From contig NZ_CP010892.1 of assembly GCF_000931465.1 (NCBI RefSeq), positions 4,673,388-4,737,387 of the forward strand: a stretch of DNA of 64,000 nucleotides. Reading direction: 5' to 3'. Position 1 is the first letter of the stretch, and each line of letters opens with the position of its first letter. The stretch comes from Pseudomonas sp. MRSN 12121 (GTDB lineage: Bacteria; Pseudomonadota; Gammaproteobacteria; Pseudomonadales; Pseudomonadaceae). Below the pieces are notes generated by a model. That model had not been told where the DNA came from, did no database searches, and saw only the letters and a list, made by a program, of their open reading frames with translations. Below, in pieces: positions 16,261 through 24,916 of this stretch. Both the position numbers and the translations under genes were made by a program.

Positions 16261-16460
16261 GGCATCGCTCTCTTGGGGCAGTTATTCAGATTGCCAACAA
16301 TAGTCTTCGCCACGGATTGCGCCAACTGCTGGCACTTCTGCCACGGCCCGCACTGCCGAGCACCGGCCCACCAGCTGACGATCGGCGCAAGAATTGAATT
16401 GCCAGCAAATATTACATATATCATATTGCGACAATAATATTCAGCCTCCGGTGCCCCGCC
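16261..16460. promoter_or_regulatory. Divergent control region with three ATTG-N3/4-CAAT-like dyads
   Basis: Between the DUF533 gene and the efflux pair lie three related short dyads: ATTGCCAACAAT (16290-16301), ATTGCCAGCAAAT (16398-16410) and ATTGCGACAAT (16425-16435). The last two sit in an AT-rich tract (16398-16442) that also contains AATATT repeats and is a likely promoter for the + strand operon. They may be operators for an unlinked repressor. Confidence 0.45.
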
Positions 16461-17591
16461 ATGACCAGCCTGCCCACCCTCGACCCCTCCGCCGTCACTG
16501 CCACCCCGGTCCCGGACCAACCGCCCGTGCTCAAGCGCCTGGCCTTCACCGCCCTGGCGCTGGCAGCCCTGGTGGGCCTGGCGTTCTACGGCCTGCACTG
16601 GTGGACCAGCGGGCGCTTTATCGAAAAGACCGACGACGCCTACATAGGCGGCGACGTGACCGTGGTCGGCCCCAAGGTGGCCGGCTACATCGAGCAGGTG
16701 CTGGTCAGCGACAACCAGCGGGTCAAGGCCGGCGACCTGCTGATCCGCCTCGACTCGCGGGACTACCGCGCCAACCTGGCCAAGGCCGAAGGCGCGGTGG
16801 CCGCCGCCCAGGCGCTGCTGGCCAACCTGGATGCCACCGAACAGTTGCAACAGGCGGTGATCAGCCAGGCCCGCGCCGGGATCGACGCCACCACCGCGGA
16901 GATGAACCGCTCCCGCGACGATAATGCCCGCTACAAGCGCCTCGTAGGCAGCTCGGCGGTGTCGGTGGAAAGCGCGCAACGGGCCGAGGCCGGCTTCAGG
17001 ACCGCCCAGGCCCTCAACACCCGGGCCCAGGCCGAGCTGCTGGCGACCCAGCGCCAGTTGCAGGTGATCGCCACCCAGAAGCTGCAGGCCAGGGCTGCCC
17101 TGCTGCAGGCCAGCGCCGAACGCGACCTGGCGCAGCTGAACCTGGGCTACACCGAGATCCGCGCGCCCATGGACGGGGTAATCGGCAACCGCCGGGCGCG
17201 CAATGGCGCCTACACCACGGCCGGTGCCCAGTTGCTGTCGCTGGTGCCCGCCAGCGGCCTGTGGGTGGACGCCAACTTCAAGGAAGACCAGCTGCAACAC
17301 ATGAGCCCCGGCCAGCGTGTGGTGATTCGCGCCGACGTGCTGCCCGGCCGCGAGTTCCATGGCCACCTGGACAGCCTGGCACCGGCCACCGGCGCCCAGT
17401 TCAGCGTGCTGCCGCCGGAAAACGCCACCGGCAATTTCACCAAGATCGTCCAGCGGGTGCCGGTGCGGGTGATCCTCGATCCCCAGGATGCCCTGCTCGG
17501 CCAGTTGCGCCCCGGCCTGTCGGTGACGGCCGCGGTGGACACCCAGGACCGTCCGGCAAGCGCCGCGCCCGCCGTGGCCAGCGCGCCATGA
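16461..17591 (+). CDS. EmrA-like membrane fusion protein (HlyD family)
   Basis: Periplasmic adaptor of a tripartite efflux pump, 376 aa. One N-terminal membrane anchor (~27-45) is followed by the biotinyl-lipoyl-like half-motif TDDAYIGGDVTVVGPKVAGYI, a long alpha-hairpin coiled coil (~95-215, Ala/Gln-rich) and the second lipoyl half with LGYTEIRAPMDGVIG. This is the EmrA/FusE type. Its stop overlaps the start of the DHA2 transporter gene (ATGA, 17588-17591), so the two are coupled. There is no outer-membrane factor or local regulator gene; the pump must borrow an outer channel. Substrates are unknown. Confidence 0.9.
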   Translation: MTSLPTLDPSAVTATPVPDQPPVLKRLAFTALALAALVGLAFYGLHWWTSGRFIEKTDDAYIGGDVTVVGPKVAGYIEQVLVSDNQRVKAGDLLIRLDSRDYRANLAKAEGAVAAAQALLANLDATEQLQQAVISQARAGIDATTAEMNRSRDDNARYKRLVGSSAVSVESAQRAEAGFRTAQALNTRAQAELLATQRQLQVIATQKLQARAALLQASAERDLAQLNLGYTEIRAPMDGVIGNRRARNGAYTTAGAQLLSLVPASGLWVDANFKEDQLQHMSPGQRVVIRADVLPGREFHGHLDSLAPATGAQFSVLPPENATGNFTKIVQRVPVRVILDPQDALLGQLRPGLSVTAAVDTQDRPASAAPAVASAP

Positions 17592-19180
17592 GCCGGGCCC
17601 TCGCCGCCCCGGCCCAGCCCTTCGATGCGGCCAGCATGGCCACCGCGGCCAAGGTCTTCGCCTTCGCCACCATGTGCATCGGCATGTTCATCGCCCTGCT
17701 GGATATCCAGATCGTCTCGGCGTCGCTGCGCGATATCGGCGGCGGGCTGTCGGCCGGCACCGACGAAACCGCCTGGGTGCAGACCAGCTACCTGATCGCC
17801 GAAATCATCGTCATCCCGCTGTCGGGCTGGCTGTCGCGGGTGTTCTCCACGCGCTGGCTGTTCTGTGCCTCGGCGGTGGGCTTCACCCTGACCAGCCTGC
17901 TCTGCGGCGCGGCCTGGAATATCCAGAGCATGATTGTGTTCCGCGCGCTGCAGGGTTTTCTCGGCGGCTCGATGATCCCGCTGGTGTTCACCACCGCGTT
18001 CTTTTTCTTCACCGGCAAGCAGCGGGTGATCGCCGCGGCGACCATCGGCGCCGTAGCATCCCTGGCGCCGACCCTGGGGCCGGTGATCGGCGGCTGGATC
18101 ACCGAGGTGTCGAGCTGGCACTGGCTGTTCTACATCAACCTGCTGCCCGGGGTATTCGTCGCCGTGGCGGTGCCGCTGCTGGTGAAGATCGACCACCCGG
18201 ACCTGAGCCTGCTCAAGGGCGCCGACTACCTGAGCATGCTGTTGCTCGCGCTGCTCCTCGGCTGCCTGGAATACACCCTGGAAGAAGGCCCGCGCTGGAA
18301 CTGGTTCAGCGACAGCACCATCCTCGCCACCGCCTGGATTTCCGGGCTGGCCGGCCTGGCCTTTATCGGCCGCACCCTGCACGCGGCCAACCCCATCGTC
18401 GACCTGCGCGCCCTCAAGGATCGCAACTTCGCCCTCGGCTGCTTCTTTTCCTTCGTCACCGGCATCGGCCTGTTCGCCACCATCTACCTGACGCCGCTGT
18501 TCCTCGGCCGGGTGCGCGGCTACAGCGCGCTGGACATCGGCATGGCGGTGTTTTCCACCGGGGTGTTCCAGATTCTCGCGATCCCGCTCTATGCGTTTCT
18601 CGCCAACCGCGTCGACCTGCGCTGGATCATGATGGCGGGCCTGGGGCTGTTCGCGGTGTCGATGTGGGATTTCAGCCCGATCACCCATGACTGGGGGGCC
18701 AACGAATTGTTGCTGCCACAAGCCTTGCGCGGCATCGCCCAGCAACTGGCGGTGCCGCCGGCAGTGACCCTGACCCTGGGCGGGCTGGCCCCGGCGCGGC
18801 TCAAGCATGCCTCGGGGTTGTTCAACCTGATGCGCAACCTCGGTGGCGCGATCGGCATCGCCGCCTGCGCGACCATCCTCAACGATCGCACCAACCTGCA
18901 CTTCACCCGCCTGGCCGAACACCTCAACAGCAGCAACGAGGCGCTCAACCAGTGGCTGGCCCGGGTCGGCGGCAATTTCGCGGCGCTGGGCCAGGGCCCG
19001 GACGAGAGCGTCACCGCCAGCCTGCGCCAGCTGTGGCAACTGACGTACCGCGAAGCGCAGACGCAGACCTACGGCGATGCGTTCCTGATGATCATGGCCT
19101 GCTTCATCGTCGCCACGGTGCTGGTGCCGCTGATGCGCAAGGTCGCGCCGCCGGCGGCGCCGTCGGCCGACGCTCATTGA
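17588..19180 (+). CDS. EmrB-like MFS drug transporter (DHA2 family)
   Basis: Proton-driven multidrug exporter of the 14-helix DHA2 branch, 530 aa. TM1 carries ALLDIQIVSASLRDIGGGLSAG with the Asp typical of DHA2. The family motif around the second helix (SGWLSRVFSTRWLF) and motif C in TM5 (AVASLAPTLGPVIGGWI) are seen. It is translationally coupled to the EmrA-like adaptor. The ten-base gap to the convergent AhpD-like gene holds no terminator. The pump probably expels hydrophobic compounds; the specificity cannot be told. Confidence 0.9.
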   Translation: MSRALAAPAQPFDAASMATAAKVFAFATMCIGMFIALLDIQIVSASLRDIGGGLSAGTDETAWVQTSYLIAEIIVIPLSGWLSRVFSTRWLFCASAVGFTLTSLLCGAAWNIQSMIVFRALQGFLGGSMIPLVFTTAFFFFTGKQRVIAAATIGAVASLAPTLGPVIGGWITEVSSWHWLFYINLLPGVFVAVAVPLLVKIDHPDLSLLKGADYLSMLLLALLLGCLEYTLEEGPRWNWFSDSTILATAWISGLAGLAFIGRTLHAANPIVDLRALKDRNFALGCFFSFVTGIGLFATIYLTPLFLGRVRGYSALDIGMAVFSTGVFQILAIPLYAFLANRVDLRWIMMAGLGLFAVSMWDFSPITHDWGANELLLPQALRGIAQQLAVPPAVTLTLGGLAPARLKHASGLFNLMRNLGGAIGIAACATILNDRTNLHFTRLAEHLNSSNEALNQWLARVGGNFAALGQGPDESVTASLRQLWQLTYREAQTQTYGDAFLMIMACFIVATVLVPLMRKVAPPAAPSADAH

Positions 19181-19190
19181 GCCAGGGGAG

Positions 19191-19631
19191 TCAGGCCTTG
19201 GGCATCTTGCGAAAGCCCACCGCCAGGCGGTTCCAGCTGTTGATGGTGGCGATGGCCAGGCTCAGGTCGACCTGCTCGCTGGGGCTGAACTGGCTGCTCA
19301 GCAGCTCGTAGTCGGCATCCGGCGCGTGGGTTTCGCTGACCCGGGTCAGGGCCTCGGTCCAGGCCAGGGCCGCCCGCTCGCGGTCGGTGAAGAACGGCGC
19401 CTCGCGCCAGACCGCAACGGCGTACAGGCGGCGTTCGGTTTCCCCGGCCTTGCGCGCATCGGCGGTGTGCATGTCGACGCAGAAGGCACAGCCGTTGATC
19501 TGCGAGGCGCGCAGCTTCACCAGCTCGATCAGGGGCTTTTCCAGGGGCAGTTTCGAGACCGCGGTTTCCAGCGCCATCATGGCTTTGAGGGCGTCCGGCG
19601 AGGCGGTGTAGAAGTCGATGCGCGGTTGCAT
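19191..19631 (-). CDS. AhpD-like carboxymuconolactone decarboxylase-family protein
   Basis: 146 aa with the AhpD signature Glu...Cys-Ala-Phe-Cys-Val-Asp-Met-His (around residues 45-53). This CxxC-xxx-His proton-relay/redox centre is used in alkylhydroperoxidase-like disulfide reduction. The start ATG at 19631 has GGAG 7 nt upstream; an upstream in-frame codon exists but is less likely. It is a stand-alone gene, convergent with the efflux pair. A role in peroxide or electrophile defence is inferred from the family. Confidence 0.88.
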   Translation of the reverse strand: MQPRIDFYTASPDALKAMMALETAVSKLPLEKPLIELVKLRASQINGCAFCVDMHTADARKAGETERRLYAVAVWREAPFFTDRERAALAWTEALTRVSETHAPDADYELLSSQFSPSEQVDLSLAIATINSWNRLAVGFRKMPKA

Positions 19632-19734
19632 GGGGGGGCTCCGGGTCACAGTGAATGTGGCGCTACGTTAAGCCCGGGCCTGCTGCGGACCAATAACCAA
19701 TTCCGGCGAAGAGCAGGTGACCAATCGCCCCGGC

Positions 19735-19851
19735 CCAACGACGACCTTGCGTAGGAGCGCAGCTTGCGCGCGATCCGCGCAGCGGCCATTGATTGCGGTG
19801 GCCGGGCTGGCGTCATCGCGCGCAAGCTGCGCTCCTACACGATCGTTGGGG
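19735..19851. repeat. REP-type long inverted repeat (family A pair)
   Basis: Two facing copies of the family A unit: 19751-19774 (starting GTAGGAGCGCAGC) and its complement at 19815-19838. The flanks CCAACGA and TCGTTGG are also inverted. The whole forms one long palindrome around a ~40-bp loop, like the BIME elements known in Pseudomonas. It lies just behind the mscS-like gene and may act as its transcript end. Confidence 0.85.
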
Positions 19852-21294
19852 TCAGGCGCGGCGGCGCAGCCACTGCATGAAGCCTTTTTTCGCCACCGGG
19901 CGCGGGGCTTCCTGGGTCAGGGCCTGGGCCAGGTGCTCGCGGAAATCCAGCAGGTTCTTCATCGCCTCGTTGATGTCGCGCCGGGCGTCCAGGCACGGCT
20001 TGAGGAACTCGTTGTCGATACGGTACAGGCTGCACTGGCTCTTGGCCGTGAAGTCGGCCCGGGTCGCCTCTTCGCTGACCACCCCCGCCTCGCCCAGCAC
20101 TTCCCCCGGCCCCATGCGCCCGCCCTCGAACAGCTTGCCGTCGCGCACCAGGCTCACCGAGACCACGCCCGACTCGATGATGAACAGATGGTCGCTGACC
20201 TCCCCCGCCGCCAGGATCGTCTCGCCGGCGCGGAAGGTCTGCAGGGTCATGTTCTGGCTGAAGGTTTCCTTCTCCTCCTGGCGCAGGGTGGAGAAGATGT
20301 TCGAGCTGTCGAGCAGCTTGCGCGCCCGCGAGGTATCGGCCGGCGCGCTGCTTTCGGTGCTGGACAGCAGGCTGACGCCGGACGCCTGCAAGTGCCGGAA
20401 CGCCAGGTCGAACAGCTGGTTGCGCACTTCGCGCTTCTGCCCCATGGAAGACACGAAGCCGCTGATTTCATACTCCACCCCGGCGTTGCCCGAGCTTTTC
20501 AGGGTCACGCTGGGGGCTGGCGTCGCGAGCAGGAAACGGCAGCCGAGCATGGCCCGCTCCAGCGCCTCGATCACCGTTTGCGGCCGGGCGTGGGGGCTGA
20601 CCTGGACACTGATCGACAGCCCGTGCATGTCGGCAGGACGGCTGAAGTTGACGATCTTGGCCTTGGCCGCCATGGAGTTGGGGATCACCGCCGTACTGCC
20701 CTGGGAGGTCTGCAGGCGGGTGGCGCGCCAGTCGATATCGATGACCCGGCCTTCGGTGCCGTCGATGGAGATCCAGTCATCGAGCTGGTAAGGCTTGGTG
20801 GTGTTCAGCACGATGCCGGAGAACACATCGCTCAAGGTGCTCTGCAACGCCAGGCCGACGATGATCGCCACTGCGCCGGAGGTCGCCAGCACGCCCTTGA
20901 CCGGCAGTTCCAGCACATAGGCCATGGCCGCGATCACGGCGATCAGGAAGATCACCGCGCCCATCAGGTCTTGCAGCAGCCTTCCGGTGTGCCCGACCCG
21001 TTGCATCATCAGGGTGCCCAGCAGCACCGTCAGGGTCCGCGCGCCGAACAGCCACCAACCGATCTGCAAGCCCGTGGCGGCCAGGTGCATCGGCACATCG
21101 TCCGGCCAGGGCGCCGCCTGCAGCGGGTTCAGGCCCTGGTTGAACAGCAGCACGCTGTACAGGCTGAAAATCACCACCCGCACCACGAGCTTCCAGTAAC
21201 CGACCCAGGTGCCGATCAGGCGCCACAGCAGCATGTCCAGCAGGATCAGGACCAGCGCGGCGAACAGCGGGTGGTCGACGAACAGAATCGGCAT
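19852..21294 (-). CDS. MscS-type channel with C-terminal cyclic-nucleotide-binding domain
   Basis: 480 aa. The N-terminus has five or so membrane segments (~1-150). The MscS pore helix and beta domain follow (AIIVGLALQSTLSDVFSGIVL, then DDWISIDGTEGRVIDIDWRATRL, residues ~135-200). A C-terminal cNMP-binding domain spans ~330-460 (FRAGETILAAGEVSDHLFIIESG, GEVLGEAGVVSEEATRADF). This is the bCNG-type architecture, so gating by cyclic nucleotide rather than by tension alone is possible. Ion selectivity and ligand cannot be told. It is a single gene. Confidence 0.9.
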   Translation of the reverse strand: MPILFVDHPLFAALVLILLDMLLWRLIGTWVGYWKLVVRVVIFSLYSVLLFNQGLNPLQAAPWPDDVPMHLAATGLQIGWWLFGARTLTVLLGTLMMQRVGHTGRLLQDLMGAVIFLIAVIAAMAYVLELPVKGVLATSGAVAIIVGLALQSTLSDVFSGIVLNTTKPYQLDDWISIDGTEGRVIDIDWRATRLQTSQGSTAVIPNSMAAKAKIVNFSRPADMHGLSISVQVSPHARPQTVIEALERAMLGCRFLLATPAPSVTLKSSGNAGVEYEISGFVSSMGQKREVRNQLFDLAFRHLQASGVSLLSSTESSAPADTSRARKLLDSSNIFSTLRQEEKETFSQNMTLQTFRAGETILAAGEVSDHLFIIESGVVSVSLVRDGKLFEGGRMGPGEVLGEAGVVSEEATRADFTAKSQCSLYRIDNEFLKPCLDARRDINEAMKNLLDFREHLAQALTQEAPRPVAKKGFMQWLRRRA

Positions 21295-21364
21295 CGGGCA
21301 ACTCCAGCACAGTCAGAGGCGCGACAATCGCACAGAAGCCACTTTGCAGGTATAGCCGGAAAAG

Positions 21365-21396
21365 AAAAAAACAGGGGCCTCGCCAGAGGCCCCTGT
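21365..21396 (-). terminator. Intrinsic terminator of the isochorismatase gene
   Basis: An 11-bp perfect stem ACAGGGGCCTC/GAGGCCCCTGT with a 4-nt loop. On the minus strand it is followed by a T-run (A-run at 21364-21370 on the plus strand). It closes the 22132/21449 gene pair. Confidence 0.92.
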
Positions 21397-21448
21397 GCGC
21401 AACGCTGCCTTCATCCGGCCGCAGGCCCGGCCTGCGGCGGGCGGCAGG

Positions 21449-22075
21449 TCACTTGCCCTGGGTCAGGGTGGTGTAGCTGGTGATCAGGTTGCGGTAGTCC
21501 GGGATGTGGTTGGAGAACAGCGTCCCCAGGCCCTCGATGTCGTTGCGCCAGTCGCGGTGCAGTTCGCAGGCCAGGCCGAACCAGGTCATCAGCTGGGCGC
21601 CGGCGGTGGACATGCGGTTCCAGGCCGAATCGCGGGTCAGTTCGTTGAAGGTGCCGGAAGCGTCGGTCACCACGAACACCTCGAACCCTTCTTCCAGCGC
21701 CGACAGCGCCGGGAACGCCACGCAGACCTCGGTCACCACGCCGGCGATGATCAGTTGCTTCTTGCCGGTGGCCTTGATCGCCTTGACGAAGTCTTCGTTA
21801 TCCCAGGCATTGATCTGGCCCGGGCGGGCGATGTAGGGCGCGTCCGGGAACAGCGCCTTGAGCTCGGGCACCAGCGGGCCGTTGGGGCCGGTTTCGAAAC
21901 TGGTGGTGAGGATGGTCGGCAGCTTGAAGTACTTGGCCAGGTCGGCCAGGGCCAGCACGTTGTTCTTGAACTTGTCCGGATCGATGTCACGGACCAGGGA
22001 CAGCAAGCCGGCCTGATGATCGACCAGCAGAACGGCGGCGTTGTCCTTGTCCAGGCGCTTGTAAGTGGAAGTCAT
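21449..22075 (-). CDS. Isochorismatase-fold hydrolase (YcaC-like), copy 1
   Basis: 208 aa cysteine-hydrolase fold. The N-terminal Asp is in AVLLVDHQAGLL, and the nucleophile Cys is in IIAGVVTEVCVAFPALSALEEGFEV, the motif region shared by YcaC and nicotinamidase/isochorismatase relatives. It has GAGGA before the ATG (22075). It lies 56 bp downstream of a paralogue on the same strand, and both are probably one operon. The true substrate is unknown; isochorismate is unlikely because the residues around the pocket follow the YcaC type. Confidence 0.87.
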   Translation of the reverse strand: MTSTYKRLDKDNAAVLLVDHQAGLLSLVRDIDPDKFKNNVLALADLAKYFKLPTILTTSFETGPNGPLVPELKALFPDAPYIARPGQINAWDNEDFVKAIKATGKKQLIIAGVVTEVCVAFPALSALEEGFEVFVVTDASGTFNELTRDSAWNRMSTAGAQLMTWFGLACELHRDWRNDIEGLGTLFSNHIPDYRNLITSYTTLTQGK

Positions 22076-22131
22076 GGGGAAATCCTCGCTTCTTGTCGAT
22101 GCCGAACCCACGTCGGCGTTGGGGTGCTCAT

Positions 22132-22815
22132 TCAGCGCTGGGAGTCCAGCACTTCATGCTCGTTGGCCACTTGCTGAGCCTTGATGTAGCTCTCGATCAG
22201 CAACTGGTAATGCGGCATGGCCTGGGCGTAGACCGCGGCCCATTGCTCGGCGTCCGGGCGGTTCCACGAACCCTGCAATTCGGAAAGCGTAGCCATGATG
22301 TCGATCGGCACCACCCCGGCCTGGGCCAGGCGGGCGATGGTCAGATCAGTGGCCAGGCTGGAGTGGTTGCCCGAGGCATCGACCACCGCGAACACCTTGT
22401 AGCCTTCGTAGGCCGCGGCGATCGAGGGAAACGCCAGGCACACGCTGGTCAGGGTCCCGGCGATCACCAGGGTGTTCTTGCCGGTGGCCTTGACCGCCGC
22501 GCGGAACTCGGGATTGTCCCAGGCGTTTATTTCACCTTTGCGCGCCACGTACTGGGCATGCGGCGCCTCCTGGTGGATCTCCGGGATCAACGGGCCGTTG
22601 GGGCCCTGGGGCACCGAAGCGGTGGTGATCACCGGCATCTTCAGCAGGGTCGCGGCTTTCGCCAGGGCGACGGCGTTGGCCCGCAGCTGCGGTACGTCCA
22701 TGTCCTTGACGATCTGGAACAGCCCGCTCTGGTGGTCGATCAGCAGCATCGCCGCGTCGCTGGGATCGATGGTCGGCTTGGCGCCATTGAAGTTGGCCAC
22801 ATTGACGTTATTCAT
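22132..22815 (-). CDS. Isochorismatase-fold hydrolase (YcaC-like), copy 2
   Basis: 227 aa, paralogue of the next gene downstream. Asp is in AMLLIDHQSGLFQIV and the nucleophile Cys in VIAGTLTSVCLAFPSIAAAYEGYKVFAVVDASG. It has a slightly longer C-terminal tail (QWAAVYAQAMPHYQLLIESY) than copy 1. AGAGGA lies upstream of the ATG. Together with the pirin gene 115 bp upstream and the divergent LysR gene it forms a small set of genes often found together in Pseudomonas. The function of the pair is unknown. Confidence 0.87.
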   Translation of the reverse strand: MNNVNVANFNGAKPTIDPSDAAMLLIDHQSGLFQIVKDMDVPQLRANAVALAKAATLLKMPVITTASVPQGPNGPLIPEIHQEAPHAQYVARKGEINAWDNPEFRAAVKATGKNTLVIAGTLTSVCLAFPSIAAAYEGYKVFAVVDASGNHSSLATDLTIARLAQAGVVPIDIMATLSELQGSWNRPDAEQWAAVYAQAMPHYQLLIESYIKAQQVANEHEVLDSQR

Positions 22816-22930
22816 CTGCAGTTCCTCTTGGGGTTAAGGCATGCCTGTTCCAGGCACGTTTTTTTCAGGCAACCGCCCTCCCTGGCGCTGAATCCGGCCC
22901 ACACGTCCTGTACACGCCGGTGTTGGAGGG

Positions 22931-23797
22931 TCAGCCGGGCATCTGCCCGAAGCGACCGGACTGGAAGTCGGCGAACGCCTGGTGAATCTCTGCCTCACTG
23001 TTCATCACGAACGGCCCGTGGCCGACGATGGGCTCGTCGATCGGTTCGCCGCTGAGCAGCAGCACCACCGCTTCGTTGTTGGCTTCCAGGCCGAGCTGGT
23101 CACCGTCGCGCTCGAACAGCGCCAGCTGCCCTTCGCGCACCAGCTCCTGGCCGTTGACCTGGACCGTGCCGCGCAGCACCACCAGCGCGGTGTTGCGCCC
23201 CGGGTGCAAGTCGAGGGTCAGGGGCTTGCCGGCATTGAGCCGCAGGTCCCAGACATCGATCGGGGTGAAGGTCCGGGCCGGGCCCCGCACGCCGTCGAAT
23301 TCGCCGGCGATCAGGCGCAGGGAACCGGCCTTGCCGGGCAGCGCGATGGACGGGATGTCGCCGTCGACGATGGTCTGGTAGCCCGGCGCGGCCATCTTGT
23401 CCCGCGCCGGCAGGTTGACCCACAGCTGGACCATTTCCAGGGTGCCGCCAGACCGGGCGAACGCTTCGGAGTGGAACTCCTCGTGGAGGATCCCCGACGC
23501 CGCGGTCATCCATTGCACGTCGCCGGGGCCGATCTTGCCGCCGCTGCCGGTGGAGTCGCGGTGTTCCAGCTCGCCCTTGTAGACGATGGTCACGGTTTCG
23601 AAACCGCGGTGCGGGTGCTGGCCCACGCCGCGGCGCTCGCGGGTCGGGGTGAATTCAGCGGGCCCTGCGTGATCGAGCAGCAGGAACGGGCTGATGTGCT
23701 TGCCCAGGCTGTCGTAGGAAAACAGCGTGCGCACCGGGAAACCGTCGCCCACCCAATGGGACCGTGGGCTGGTGTAGATACCAATGATGTTTTTCAT
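22931..23797 (-). CDS. Pirin family protein
   Basis: 288 aa bicupin. The N-terminal cupin carries the metal ligands in HPHRGFETVTIVYKGELEHRD (two His) and GILHEEFH (His, Glu), the iron-binding set of pirins. The C-terminal cupin is degenerate. Bacterial pirins act as quercetinase-like dioxygenases or as redox sensors and partners of other enzymes. GGAGG lies 7 nt before the ATG. It is divergent from a LysR gene that probably regulates it. Confidence 0.92.
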   Translation of the reverse strand: MKNIIGIYTSPRSHWVGDGFPVRTLFSYDSLGKHISPFLLLDHAGPAEFTPTRERRGVGQHPHRGFETVTIVYKGELEHRDSTGSGGKIGPGDVQWMTAASGILHEEFHSEAFARSGGTLEMVQLWVNLPARDKMAAPGYQTIVDGDIPSIALPGKAGSLRLIAGEFDGVRGPARTFTPIDVWDLRLNAGKPLTLDLHPGRNTALVVLRGTVQVNGQELVREGQLALFERDGDQLGLEANNEAVVLLLSGEPIDEPIVGHGPFVMNSEAEIHQAFADFQSGRFGQMPG

Positions 23798-23903
23798 GCT
23801 GTGCCTCCGAAATGGGTGAGTTATTTCGTGGAGACACCTTAAAACCCATACCTTTGCTGCACTAGACTGCAAAAATTGCCCTTAGCGTTCCATTTGGAGA
23901 ACG

Positions 23904-24812
23904 ATGGTGGAAGACCTCAATACCCTCTACTACTTCACCCAGGTCGTCGAACATCGCGGTTTCGCTGCCGCCGGGCGCGCCCTGGACATCCCCAAGTCGA
24001 AGCTCAGCCGGCGCATTTCCCAGCTCGAGGAACGCCTCGGCGTGCGCCTGATCCATCGCACCAGCCGCCATTGTTCGCTCACCGAGATCGGCCAGGAGTA
24101 CTACCAGCGTTGCCTGGCCATGCGCGTGGAGGCGGAGAGCGCCGCCGAAGTCATCGAGCGCAACCGCTCCGAACCCCAGGGCGTGGTGCGCATCAGTTGC
24201 CCGGTCGCGCTGCTCAACTCCTGGGTCGGGCCGATGCTGACCCGCTATATGCTCAAGTACCCGCTGGTGGAACTGTTCATCGAGAGCACCAACCGCCGCG
24301 TCGACCTGCTCCACGAAGGGTTCGACATCGCCCTGCGGGTGCGCTTCCCGCCACTGGAGAGCAGCGACCTGGTGATGAAGGTGCTGGGCAACAGTACCCA
24401 GTGCCTGGTCGGCCACCCGGACTTTCTCGCGCGCCTGTCGAACCCCGCCTCGCCCGCCGACCTCAGCGGCCTGCCGAGCCTGCACTGGGGCGCGGCGCAG
24501 CGCGAATACCACTGGGAACTGTTCGGCCCCAACGAAGCGCTGGCGCAGATCCGCCACCAGCCGCGCATGGTCACCGACGACCTGATCGCCCTGCGCCACG
24601 CGGCCGTGGCCGGTATCGGCATCGTCCACCTGCCCAGCGTGGTGGTGCGCGACGACATCGCCGCCGGACGCCTGGTGCAATTGGTGCCGGACTGGACGCC
24701 CAAGTGCGGGATCGTCCATGCGATCTTTCCGTCGCGCCGGGGCCTGCTGCCGTCGGTGCGCACCCTGCTCGACTTTCTCGGCGAAGAGTTCGACCGCAGC
24801 GACATGACCTGA
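23904..24812 (+). CDS. LysR-family transcriptional regulator (CrgA/PtxR-like branch)
   Basis: 302 aa. The helix-turn-helix reads RGFAAAGRALDIPKSKLSRRISQLEERLGVRL, followed by the effector domain with RRVDLLHEGFDIALRV. GGAGA stands before the ATG. It is divergent from the pirin gene with about 100 bp between, so it is the presumed regulator of the pirin and possibly of the downstream hydrolase genes. The inducer is unknown. Confidence 0.9.
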   Translation: MVEDLNTLYYFTQVVEHRGFAAAGRALDIPKSKLSRRISQLEERLGVRLIHRTSRHCSLTEIGQEYYQRCLAMRVEAESAAEVIERNRSEPQGVVRISCPVALLNSWVGPMLTRYMLKYPLVELFIESTNRRVDLLHEGFDIALRVRFPPLESSDLVMKVLGNSTQCLVGHPDFLARLSNPASPADLSGLPSLHWGAAQREYHWELFGPNEALAQIRHQPRMVTDDLIALRHAAVAGIGIVHLPSVVVRDDIAAGRLVQLVPDWTPKCGIVHAIFPSRRGLLPSVRTLLDFLGEEFDRSDMT

Positions 24813-24916
24813 AGGCGAGGATTCTCCAGCCTGTGGCGGTTTTGGCACTGGCTCGCGAAATATTTCGAGCATAATATTTTCTCTCGAACCCTTGTCCCGT
24901 CCTTGAGGAAACACTC

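Noticed and set aside
17210..19177. A 655-codon minus-strand open frame opposite the EmrB-like gene
   Set aside because: Composition-driven antisense frame; the plus strand encodes a full DHA2 transporter.
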